Assembly (NCBI GenBank): GCA_001751155.1
Contig: MAXR01000117.1
Coordinates: 1-6,746, forward strand
Source: Desulfuromonadales bacterium C00003068
GTDB taxonomy: Bacteria > Desulfobacterota > Desulfuromonadia > Desulfuromonadales > Desulfuromonadaceae
Direction: 5' to 3'
Length of the DNA: 6,746 nucleotides
Shown here: piece after piece, positions 1 to 5,632 of the stretch
Numbering within the stretch: position 1 is the first letter of the stretch
Layout of the letters: each line of letters opens with the position of its first letter
The notes under the pieces: model-generated
Database searches by the model: none
What the model was told of the DNA's origin: nothing
The model's input: only the letters and a program-made list of their open reading frames with translations
Program-made: the position numbers and the translations under genes

Positions 1-38
1 GGCTGTTAACCGGTAAATCGAATAAATTTTTACTTAAG

Positions 39-77
39 AAAAGAGCCGCTACGTTTATCACGTAGCGGCTCTTTTTT
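39..77 (-). terminator. Rho-independent terminator downstream of the octaheme cytochrome gene
   Basis: A perfect inverted repeat has arms at 39-53 and 61-75 (core AAGAGCCGCTACG and its complement) around a 7-nt loop. The stem is GC-rich in its middle and flanked by T-runs on both strands, six Ts at 72-77 on the plus strand and a TTTTCTTAAG tail on the minus strand. It begins about 25 bases after the cytochrome stop codon, so it should end that transcript. The symmetry means it could also stop a rightward transcript from a gene left of the window. Confidence 0.9.
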
Positions 78-101
78 GGTTCTCAGAATTGAAACTGTAC
101 T

Positions 102-1388
102 TTATTTTTGATGATCAGCGCGCATCGCTTTCGCCATGTGCTTAATCTCACCAAGGTCTTGAACCATCATGCTCCAGCCATACCAGTAAGCGTAATCTGG
201 ATTGACGTGGAAGAATGCTTGATACGCCCGCATCCGATGCTTGAAGTACATTTGGAACAGGATTTGATCGATCGCTGAATAGCCATCAAAGTTCTCATCC
301 CAGTTCGCGCCATTGGTGTGCATCATAGCGAGAATGAATGGGTAGTTGTAAGGGTAACCTTCAGGCTTAGTAATGATCCCCTCTTTGTACAATGCGGCAA
401 CGGTTTCAATCGCTTCAGCCATGAGACGATCAGCCTTTGTCAGGATCGCATCACCCATGTCCAATTGCTCTTTAGCGTACGAAGGAGCGTGACACTGGCT
501 ACAGGTTGCGAGCATTTTATCACGCTCTTTTTGCCATGACACTTGATCAAGGCGAACCATATCTACGGATTTAACCGCATCCAGTATTGCCGTCGGCGCG
601 CCAGTCTCTGGGTGGAGAACACCGAGAGCTTTCAGGATGACTACCCGGTCTGCAGCAGCTTGTGGGTCTTCAGGTAATGGAAGACGAACACCGAGGAAGC
701 CCCATGCGGTGTGGTTTTCGTGAGTACCGTCAGGCAGGTGACAGGTTTGGCAGGTAGGAGCAACAGCACCTTCTGGCAAATCGCCTGCTTTTTGAGCAAA
801 GTAGCGTGTGCCGTGCTTAGAGCTAGACCACATCTCCCATTGTGGGTGATCGTAGCCCATGTGGCATTGTTGGCAAGCTTTAGGGTTATTGGCCTCTTTG
901 CGTGAGAAAGAGTGGCGCGTGTGGCACTCATCACACGAGTTTGTTTGGTAATGGTAGCCCTTAGCGAGTTGCTCCGCTTTTTGAGCTTCGGTTTTAATGC
1001 CCATGTTGTGGCAACCACCGCAACCACGACCACCCTCGATTAACTCATCGGGAGCATAGTGGGTGCCGGGGATCGCATTGAGGGATGTCCAACCGAAATT
1101 GTGCTTACCGTGTGAGAACGAAGTGAATTGCTCTTCGTGACATTCAGCACAAAGGGCTTCGTCAGGTAGTTGAGCGTTTTGTACATCATCAGCAGTTTGA
1201 TGGCCTTCACCGTGGCAGGTTGAGCAGGTAACATCTTCGCCTGCGTGCTTACTGGATTGCCAATCTTGAACTTGGCCTGGGGATACTTTGGTGTGGCATT
1301 CGACACACAGGTCACCCGCTAGGGCACTTCCTGCCATCAGCCAGCACAGTAGAGCGCATGAGAGTGCGCCGTAGATAAAACTCCTCAT
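102..1388 (-). CDS. Octaheme c-type cytochrome, hydroxylamine oxidoreductase (HAO) family
   Basis: The 428-residue protein has a Sec signal peptide (residues 1-24, cleavage after ALA) and exactly eight CxxCH heme sites, at C28, C55, C80, C123, C152, C172, C213 and C296. A long helical C-terminal region follows, with an aromatic-rich NPDYAYWYGW segment at 396-405. Eight CxxCH sites, no CxxCK, and the C-terminal helical domain fit the HAO family rather than NrfA, octaheme nitrite reductase or tetrathionate reductase. In HAO the fourth heme (here CGGCH, 123-127) is catalytic. Members carrying a tyrosine cross-link oxidise hydroxylamine or hydrazine, and those without it are linked to nitrite or hydroxylamine reduction. 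I cannot align the cross-link tyrosine reliably, so direction is open. At 428 residues it is shorter than the Nitrosomonas precursor (about 570). The start is secure: AAGGAGG (1397-1403) lies 8 nt before the ATG. It appears monocistronic, with its own terminator and no quinol dehydrogenase gene visible beside it. The product should be periplasmic. Confidence 0.9.
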   Translation of the reverse strand: MRSFIYGALSCALLCWLMAGSALAGDLCVECHTKVSPGQVQDWQSSKHAGEDVTCSTCHGEGHQTADDVQNAQLPDEALCAECHEEQFTSFSHGKHNFGWTSLNAIPGTHYAPDELIEGGRGCGGCHNMGIKTEAQKAEQLAKGYHYQTNSCDECHTRHSFSRKEANNPKACQQCHMGYDHPQWEMWSSSKHGTRYFAQKAGDLPEGAVAPTCQTCHLPDGTHENHTAWGFLGVRLPLPEDPQAAADRVVILKALGVLHPETGAPTAILDAVKSVDMVRLDQVSWQKERDKMLATCSQCHAPSYAKEQLDMGDAILTKADRLMAEAIETVAALYKEGIITKPEGYPYNYPFILAMMHTNGANWDENFDGYSAIDQILFQMYFKHRMRAYQAFFHVNPDYAYWYGWSMMVQDLGEIKHMAKAMRADHQK

Positions 1389-1429
1389 CTTCCATTCCTC
1401 CTTGTGATACTTGGTTATTGGGCTGCTAC

Positions 1430-1462
1430 TTTAATTTGTTACCCTTTATGCAACGAATTAAA
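1430..1462. repeat. Imperfect inverted repeat in the predicted 5' leader of the cytochrome gene
   Basis: The arms TTTAATTTGTT (1430-1440) and AACGAATTAAA (1452-1462) match over 11 positions with one T/G mismatch, around an 11-nt spacer. The repeat sits between the predicted transcription start and the ribosome binding site. In the cytochrome mRNA the odd position becomes a C/A mismatch. It could be a repressor or activator operator or a weak RNA stem. The arms are AT-rich, so chance is a real alternative. Confidence 0.35.
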
Positions 1463-1486
1463 TCGTCAGCCCACAATAAAAGCACA

Positions 1487-1495
1487 ACTTTAGCA
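1487..1495 (-). promoter_or_regulatory. Candidate extended -10 element of the cytochrome promoter
   Basis: Read on the minus strand this is TGC-TAAAGT, a TGn extension followed by a hexamer matching TATAAT at four of six positions, including the first, second and last. It predicts transcription start near 1480 and a leader of about 90 nt. No good -35 hexamer is needed if an activator binds at -41.5, and the FNR-type palindrome is exactly there. This is a prediction from spacing and motif only. Confidence 0.5.
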
Positions 1496-1514
1496 AATAA
1501 CGATTACTCCATAT

Positions 1515-1528
1515 TTGATCCAGATCAA
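1515..1528 (-). promoter_or_regulatory. FNR/DNR-type activator binding site upstream of the cytochrome gene
   Basis: TTGATCCAGATCAA is a perfect match to the consensus TTGAT-N4-ATCAA recognised by FNR, and closely shared by the DNR/NnrR-type NO-sensing members of the CRP/FNR family. Its centre (between 1521 and 1522) lies 41.5 bp upstream of the start point predicted from the -10 element at 1487-1492, the standard position of a class II activator site. The gene on the other side (RNase H-like) is transcribed toward the site, so the cytochrome is the only visible target. Which family member binds cannot be told from the site. Confidence 0.75.
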
Positions 1529-1609
1529 TTCTAGCAATATATATTGAAAATACCAGTAAAACCCTACGGATAGATTGGCGATGTTGGTGGATTACGCTTT
1601 ACTTTGGAG

Positions 1610-2113
1610 TTACACTTTGGATTGGTTTGCGCGCAATGCTTGTCGTGCATGGCGGTCAACCAGGGAGAAAATCTGATCGAGGTGTTGTTTGTTTTTGTTA
1701 GATTGGTGACCTTGAACTTTAATGAGTGTGAGGCTGAGAGAGTCAAATTGATGTAAAAGTTGTTGATACAGGTCGCCGTTTTTAAGTGGGATATTTTTCT
1801 TGGAGCGGTAGTTGTTTTTTTCTAGGCGTTGTCGACGAGCGGGAAGGTTGATGATGGTTTGGCAGTCAGTATAGATGGTGAGATGGTCGTGCTGCGGTTG
1901 CAGTTGGCCTGCGTGAATCACCTCAGCAATGGCCCACAGCAGTGTTTGCAGCTCCAGCCGAGTTGAAGAGGTGTGGGTAAATCGTTTACTTACCACCCTC
2001 CCCGTGAGTTGTTCAAGGGAAGGGTGGGGCGTTGTCGTGATGAGGTAGGCACCATAGCCGCTTTTGCTGAGCGGATCGACACTGCCATCGCTAAATAAAC
2101 TCTGTTCGGCCAC
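1610..2113 (-). CDS. Ribonuclease HI-like protein (RNase H fold)
   Basis: Taken from the GTG at 2113 the product has 167 residues, close to bacterial RNase HI (about 155). RNase HI cleaves the RNA strand of RNA-DNA hybrids. The expected acidic active site is visible in order: D9 in FSDGS, E54 in RLELQTLL, D83 in YTDCQTI and D153 in LVDRHARQAL, with H136 in KVQGHQ at the place of the catalytic-loop histidine. The frame stays open back to 2389 inside rhlE, but that stretch is the frame-shifted lysine-rich helicase tail, so I exclude it. No ATG is available near the domain. GTG at 2113 lies 7 nt after the rhlE stop, and GTG at 2158 (182 residues) is the alternative. Neither has a good ribosome binding site, so translation probably depends on ribosomes finishing rhlE. 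Family assignment is firm and start uncertain. A specialised RNase H-like role is possible. Confidence 0.75.
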   Translation of the reverse strand: MAEQSLFSDGSVDPLSKSGYGAYLITTTPHPSLEQLTGRVVSKRFTHTSSTRLELQTLLWAIAEVIHAGQLQPQHDHLTIYTDCQTIINLPARRQRLEKNNYRSKKNIPLKNGDLYQQLLHQFDSLSLTLIKVQGHQSNKNKQHLDQIFSLVDRHARQALRANQSKV

Positions 2114-2120
2114 GCGAAAA

Positions 2121-3464
2121 TTATCTGCCGCGACGGGTGGGAGGTTGTGAAATCCCACGATTCGATGTTTGCTTGCCGCGCCGTGGCTTGGAAGGCTTTT
2201 GCTTCCCTTTGGCCGCTTTGGGCTTTTTAGTTGGTTTTGGCTGTGCTTTGGTAGTTTTTCCGCTAGTTTTCCTCGGTTTGTGGCCACTCTTCTTCTTTTT
2301 AGGCTTGAGTCGTCCACCACGATTAACCGGTAAGGCAGGGAAGTCGGCAACCGTTTCAACTTCGATGGCATATTCAAGCAGTGCTTCAATGGCCTTTAAG
2401 CGAGGCAGCTCGGCAGGGCAAACCAGCGATAAGGCAACGCCGTCTTCACCAGCACGACCGGTACGGCCAATGCGGTGAACATAGTCTTCGGCAACCTGAG
2501 GTAGCTCAAAGTTGACCACATGGGGAAGGTGTTGAATGTCGAGACCGCGTGCGGCAACATCGGTGGCGACCAGAATTCGTATTTCCCCTTTTTTGAACTC
2601 AGCAAGGGTACGGGTACGAACCGATTGACTTTTATTGCTGTGGATAGCTGCGGCATTAATACTATCGTACATCAACTCTTCGGTTAGTTTATCGGCACCG
2701 TAACGGGTACGGGTAAATACCAGAACTTGACTCCACTCCCCCTTACGAATCAGGTGCGACAACATCTCGCGCTTACGGCTGCGTTCAACGTGGTAAACGG
2801 CTTGAGTTACGGCATCGGCAGCAATGTTGGTTCGTGCCACCTCAATGCGACGCGGTTGATTGAGTAGTTCATCGGCCAACTTTTTAATGTGGTGCGAATA
2901 GGTGGCTGAAAACAGCAGCGTCTGCCGTTTCACGGGCAGGTACTCGCTGATCTTTTTAATCTCATCAATAAAACCGAGATCCAGCATCCGGTCTGCTTCA
3001 TCGAGGACTAAAAATTCGATGCGTGACAGATCAATGGTTTCCCGTTCTGCATGATCAAGAAGTCGTCCTGGTGTGGCAACGACAATATCGACACCGCGAT
3101 CTAATCGTTCAATTTGTGCTTGTATATTGACGCCGCCATAGATCATGGTGGCGCGTAGTGACAAACGGCGGCCATAGTTTTTCATTTGGTCACTCACCTG
3201 AGCTGCGAGTTCGCGAGTCGGTACCAGTACTAATACACGCGGTGAGCGGCGTTTGTTTTTGAGCGTTCGTTGGCTCAGCATCTGCACAATCGGCAGCGCA
3301 AATGCCGCTGTTTTTCCCGTACCGGTTTGTGCACCCGCCAACAGGTCGCAACCCTCGAAAATGACAGGAATCGCTTCTGTTTGGATCGGTGTTGGAGTGG
3401 TGTATCCTTGAGTGGTGATGGCACTCATCAGTTCGGGGCACAGGCCAAGAGAGTCAAAAGACAT
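2121..3464 (-). CDS. rhlE: DEAD-box ATP-dependent RNA helicase, RhlE type
   Basis: This 447-residue protein should unwind structured RNA using ATP in the cytoplasm. All the helicase motifs are present: Q motif around GYTTPTPIQ (20-28), Walker A AQTGTGKT (45-52), PTRELA (82-87), TPGR (131-134), DEAD (155-158), SAT (186-188), VFTRTR (249-254), ATDVAARGLD (300-309) and HRIGRTGRAG (330-339). Motif order, early start and length match E. coli RhlE (about 454). After residue 385 comes a tail very rich in Lys, Arg and Pro, typical of the RNA-binding extensions of RhlE-like helicases. The start is supported by AAGGA at 3473-3477, 8 nt before the ATG. That site overlaps the stop codon of the YcxB-like gene, suggesting translational coupling. 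The RNase H-like gene begins at or just after this stop. RhlE proteins are linked to ribosome assembly and RNA decay, often in the cold. Confidence 0.93.
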   Translation of the reverse strand: MSFDSLGLCPELMSAITTQGYTTPTPIQTEAIPVIFEGCDLLAGAQTGTGKTAAFALPIVQMLSQRTLKNKRRSPRVLVLVPTRELAAQVSDQMKNYGRRLSLRATMIYGGVNIQAQIERLDRGVDIVVATPGRLLDHAERETIDLSRIEFLVLDEADRMLDLGFIDEIKKISEYLPVKRQTLLFSATYSHHIKKLADELLNQPRRIEVARTNIAADAVTQAVYHVERSRKREMLSHLIRKGEWSQVLVFTRTRYGADKLTEELMYDSINAAAIHSNKSQSVRTRTLAEFKKGEIRILVATDVAARGLDIQHLPHVVNFELPQVAEDYVHRIGRTGRAGEDGVALSLVCPAELPRLKAIEALLEYAIEVETVADFPALPVNRGGRLKPKKKKSGHKPRKTSGKTTKAQPKPTKKPKAAKGKQKPSKPRRGKQTSNRGISQPPTRRGR

Positions 3465-3475
3465 AGTGTGTTTCC

Positions 3476-3991
3476 TTAAAAAAAGTGATCCGCTGTCAAT
3501 AGCGGGAGAGCGGTCTCATCGAGGCGCTGCTGTAGGTCGTTTTGCTCTTGGGTTGACATCGCCGACATTGGGATAAAAAAGAACGCATGGCGGTCATGAT
3601 ACAGAGCAAAACCGAGATCATAATGACGATAACCGTTGAAATTGTGCCACGACTGGCTGTACCCTTTTTGACCACAGCGAACGGCAATTTCTTGTTCAGA
3701 GATGGTCACCGTTAACTGCTGATTAAAAAAGGGGTGGCAACTCGCTTTATGTACGGCAATAAAAATAAGTAGTTGTTTGGTCGTGAAGCCAAATAAACCC
3801 GTCGCCAACAATAATCTGGCAACATGTTGTGACGGATAGAATCCTGCAAATCCTAATAGGCTTATTGTAACACACAACGCCCCAAGCCTTGCGCACCATT
3901 TGAGGCCGCTATCATCATGATAATGAGCGTTGAAAAATTGTCGCCACAGGGTTTGGCTTAGTGGATAGGTGAGTTGGATCGATTCAGGCAT
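3476..3991 (-). CDS. YcxB-like membrane protein
   Basis: The 171-residue protein has a soluble N-terminus, two hydrophobic segments (about 34-52 and 57-80) forming a probable helical hairpin, and a C-terminal domain ending in the pattern WHNFNGY...DLGFALY...AFFFIPMSAM (115-145). That arrangement is characteristic of the YcxB-like family, small inner-membrane proteins of unknown function in which W/F, Y and FIP positions recur. The start is the first ATG. Its ribosome binding site is weak (CGGAA about 9 nt upstream), and no convincing promoter hexamers were found. It leads the run into rhlE with an 11-nt gap, and its stop codon lies within the rhlE ribosome binding site. Family assignment rests on domain layout and the C-terminal signature; function is unknown. 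Confidence 0.75.
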   Translation of the reverse strand: MPESIQLTYPLSQTLWRQFFNAHYHDDSGLKWCARLGALCVTISLLGFAGFYPSQHVARLLLATGLFGFTTKQLLIFIAVHKASCHPFFNQQLTVTISEQEIAVRCGQKGYSQSWHNFNGYRHYDLGFALYHDRHAFFFIPMSAMSTQEQNDLQQRLDETALPLLTADHFF

Positions 3992-3997
3992 TGCGCG

Positions 3998-4071
3998 AAT
4001 TCCGAAAAATAGTAAAAGTAAAAAAAGAACGTGTTTCTTTTACCGTATGAACAACAATTTGTCTCGGAATT
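3998..4071. repeat. Nested inverted repeats in the divergent intergenic region
   Basis: Outer arms AATTCCGA (3998-4005) and TCGGAATT (4064-4071) enclose inner arms GTAAAAG (4012-4018) and CTTTTAC (4037-4043). The region separates the YcxB-like gene (leftward) from the yheU gene (rightward) and must hold promoters for both, though I could not settle on clear -35/-10 pairs. The repeats may be operators or may be chance in AT-rich DNA. A small 5-bp hairpin (CCTTC/GAAGG, 4075-4089) follows. Confidence 0.25.
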
Positions 4072-4157
4072 AATCCTTCATAGCGAAGGTAATATTCGTT
4101 TTTTCACTGATGGACATGTTGTGGTTGTCATTTTATGAAAAATGAAGGGAAGATTAT

Positions 4158-4400
4158 ATGTATAACGAACCTGAAACCGATGAATCACTGCAAGGGATCG
4201 ATATCCCGTATGAGCAACTGAAAGGTGAAACGCTCCAGCGAATGATTGAAGAATTTGTTACTCGCGATGGTTCCAATTGGGAGGGAAGTAGCGCTGATTT
4301 AGCTGCAAAAGTCGCCCAGGTGATGGTTCAATTGAAGCACAAGAAAATTAAGGTAGTTTTCGACCTGCGATCGCAAAGTGCAAATCTTGTTGTGTGCTGA
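4158..4400 (+). CDS. yheU: YheU-family (UPF0270) small protein
   Basis: The 80-residue protein carries the YheU pattern from residue 16 on: IPYEQL, ETLQRMIEEFVTRDGSNW (24-41), a central K-A-Q-V stretch and a terminal segment resembling the beta strands of the family. E. coli YheU (72 residues) begins almost directly at its IPW motif, so this copy has an extra acidic N-terminus of about 15 residues. The start is supported by GAAGGGA at 4144-4150, 7 nt before the ATG, so the extension is probably real. The family is of unknown function. The gene stands alone: it is divergent from the YcxB-like gene and convergent with the pseudouridine synthase gene, whose stop is 46 nt away. A TAATAT at 4090-4095 could be its -10 element, but no matching -35 is evident. 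I see no terminator hairpin between the convergent genes. Confidence 0.8.
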   Translation: MYNEPETDESLQGIDIPYEQLKGETLQRMIEEFVTRDGSNWEGSSADLAAKVAQVMVQLKHKKIKVVFDLRSQSANLVVC

Positions 4401-4446
4401 ATTATTTCTCTTTTCTCTCTTGTGAGTGGGGTGTTCATTTCAGACC

Positions 4447-5148
4447 TTATGCTATAATCCGAACAAAATCCTCTGGCGTGGCGGAAACGAAGGCCATCCT
4501 TTTTTTGCTAAAGGGGTGAGTGAAGGTTAATGCTTTTGAATGCAGCATCAACCTTTTTGAACTACGTAATTCATCACCATATTTTTGGTCGCCAACGACA
4601 GGGTGACCGCTCTCGGCAAAATGAACTCTTATTTGGTGCTTGCGACCCGTTAGCAGATGGATGTCGACTAAGCTAAACCCTTTTTTCTCTTTGATGACAG
4701 TATAAGCTGTCTTAGCCAGTTTGCCGGTGTTTGCATCCGCTGTCGAATAAACGTTGTTGGCTTTGTTCTCGGTGAGATAGGTGGTGATCATCCCTTGTGA
4801 TTTAGTCATCTGACCGTGAACGATGGCGAGATAGTGTTTTTCTGTTTGTTCCCAATTGTCTTGTAGAAAGGTTTTGGCTGCCTCACTTTTGGCAAAAAGG
4901 AGTAGACCTGAGGTTGCTTGGTCGAGGCGGTGAACGACATATACCCGATGGCGCGATTTTGGGTTGCCCTTACGCACGTAATCGTTGAGCAGGTAGTGCG
5001 CTGTGCGTGATTTATTACGATCACTGCCAACGGTGAGCAACCCTGATGGTTTGTCGATGACGAGAATATCTTTATCTTCGTGAAGGATCGTAAGCCCTTT
5101 TGGTTGATACTTTTTAGGGGGCGGTGTGCAGGGTGTCAATTGATTCAA
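4447..5148 (-). CDS. RluA-family RNA pseudouridine synthase
   Basis: The 233-residue protein isomerises uridine to pseudouridine in rRNA or tRNA. The family signature HRLDQATSG (73-81) contains the catalytic aspartate D76. Other conserved parts are ILVIDKPSGLLTV (28-40), the KHYLAIVHG strand (104-112), TGRKHQIRVHF (167-177) and GHPVVGDQKYG (181-191). There is no N-terminal S4 domain, so it resembles the short RluA/TruC-like members rather than RluC or RluD; the substrate cannot be named. The start is unusual: no ATG or GTG exists between the upstream in-frame stop and the conserved domain, only TTG at 5148 or 5139, and neither has a good ribosome binding site. The 68-residue unknown gene lies 62 nt upstream on the same strand without a terminator, so the two are probably cotranscribed. 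A one-base error in the five-G run (5117-5121) would instead link an upstream ATG at 5179. Confidence 0.88.
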   Translation of the reverse strand: MNQLTPCTPPPKKYQPKGLTILHEDKDILVIDKPSGLLTVGSDRNKSRTAHYLLNDYVRKGNPKSRHRVYVVHRLDQATSGLLLFAKSEAAKTFLQDNWEQTEKHYLAIVHGQMTKSQGMITTYLTENKANNVYSTADANTGKLAKTAYTVIKEKKGFSLVDIHLLTGRKHQIRVHFAESGHPVVGDQKYGDELRSSKRLMLHSKALTFTHPFSKKRMAFVSATPEDFVRIIA

Positions 5149-5210
5149 TAGGGGCGATCCGATGCAAGTAAAGAGTCATGGAGTGAGTGCTGAGTTGGGG
5201 GGTAATGATT

Positions 5211-5417
5211 CTACTTTGAAAGTAACGGCTCAATAAATGTTTCAAAGGTTACCTGTTGCTTGGCTGTGAGCAGGTCGAGATTACCATCATGGTCGAGCAG
5301 AAATGTGGCAACGCCAATAACTGTTCTCGGTAGATAGCCTGTTCCATCGACAATGGCTTCAATATCTTTGGTACGGTTGGTAATTAAGTTAAGTAGTGCA
5401 TCTAAATCGAGTTCCAT
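5211..5417 (-). CDS. Small conserved-looking hypothetical protein (68 residues)
   Basis: I do not assign a family. The protein is acidic, with a helical leucine-rich start (MELDLDALLNLI), a glycine-containing middle (VDGTGYLPRTVIGVATFLLDHDG, about 23-45) and a short helical end. It has no signal peptide, membrane segment or cysteine, and should be a small cytoplasmic domain. The reading frame is well supported: GGAGA at 5425-5429 stands 7 nt before the ATG, and the composition is that of a folded protein, not a shadow frame. A TATAAC on the minus strand (5442-5447) could be its -10 element, without a clear -35. It precedes the pseudouridine synthase gene by 62 nt on the same strand, so a joint transcript is likely, but this does not reveal its function. 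Confidence 0.75.
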   Translation of the reverse strand: MELDLDALLNLITNRTKDIEAIVDGTGYLPRTVIGVATFLLDHDGNLDLLTAKQQVTFETFIEPLLSK

Positions 5418-5464
5418 CGACTATTCTCCATTAAAAAATTGGTTATACTTGTCATAAGGGTTAA

Positions 5465-5551
5465 ATGGTGTGGGCCATCATCGGGATGTTGGCGCGTAAT
5501 GTCAAGGTTCTGGACGGTGTTGCTGTGATTGTCGTGACGTTTTATCCATAA
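5465..5551 (+). CDS. Possible hydrophobic 28-residue small ORF
   Basis: An ATG at 5465 opens 28 codons rich in Val, Ile, Leu and Ala, ending in TAA. AAGGG lies at 5456-5460, 4 nt before the ATG, which is a little close, and a TATACT (5444-5449) sits upstream but without a good -35. It occupies the 215-nt divergent region between the 68-residue gene and the Sel1 gene. It could be a short membrane peptide, a leader peptide, or simply a chance frame. I list it because nothing else explains this stretch. Confidence 0.2.
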   Translation: MVWAIIGMLARNVKVLDGVAVIVVTFYP

Positions 5552-5632
5552 TTCGACAGTTTGTTAGCGCGCATGGTAGGTATTGACGATGAGTCGTGCA
5601 ATATAGTGCAACGTTTATAGGGGTGAATGGCG

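Noticed and set aside
1..38. End of a rightward gene at the left edge
   Set aside because: Stops occur at 7-9 and 14-16 in two frames, but there is too little sequence to tell whether either closes a real gene.
318..1315. Additional open frames on both strands within the cytochrome gene
   Set aside because: They are shadows of the multiheme gene: cysteine-rich or shuffled composition, no domain signatures, no start signals.
2114..2389. N-terminal extension of the RNase H-like frame inside rhlE (259-residue version)
   Set aside because: It is the shifted frame of the lysine-rich helicase tail, with no RNase H features before the DGS motif and no ribosome binding site at 2389.
2121..2389. Programmed frameshift making an RhlE-RNase H fusion
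   Set aside because: Reaching the RNase H frame needs a +1 shift, while the A-rich runs in the helicase tail would favour -1 slippage. No +1 stimulator is evident, and simple reinitiation explains the layout.
5596..5611. Direct repeat GTGCAA-TATA-GTGCAA upstream of the Sel1 gene as an operator
   Set aside because: The units are only six bases, occur twice, and no matching promoter could be placed; too little to claim.
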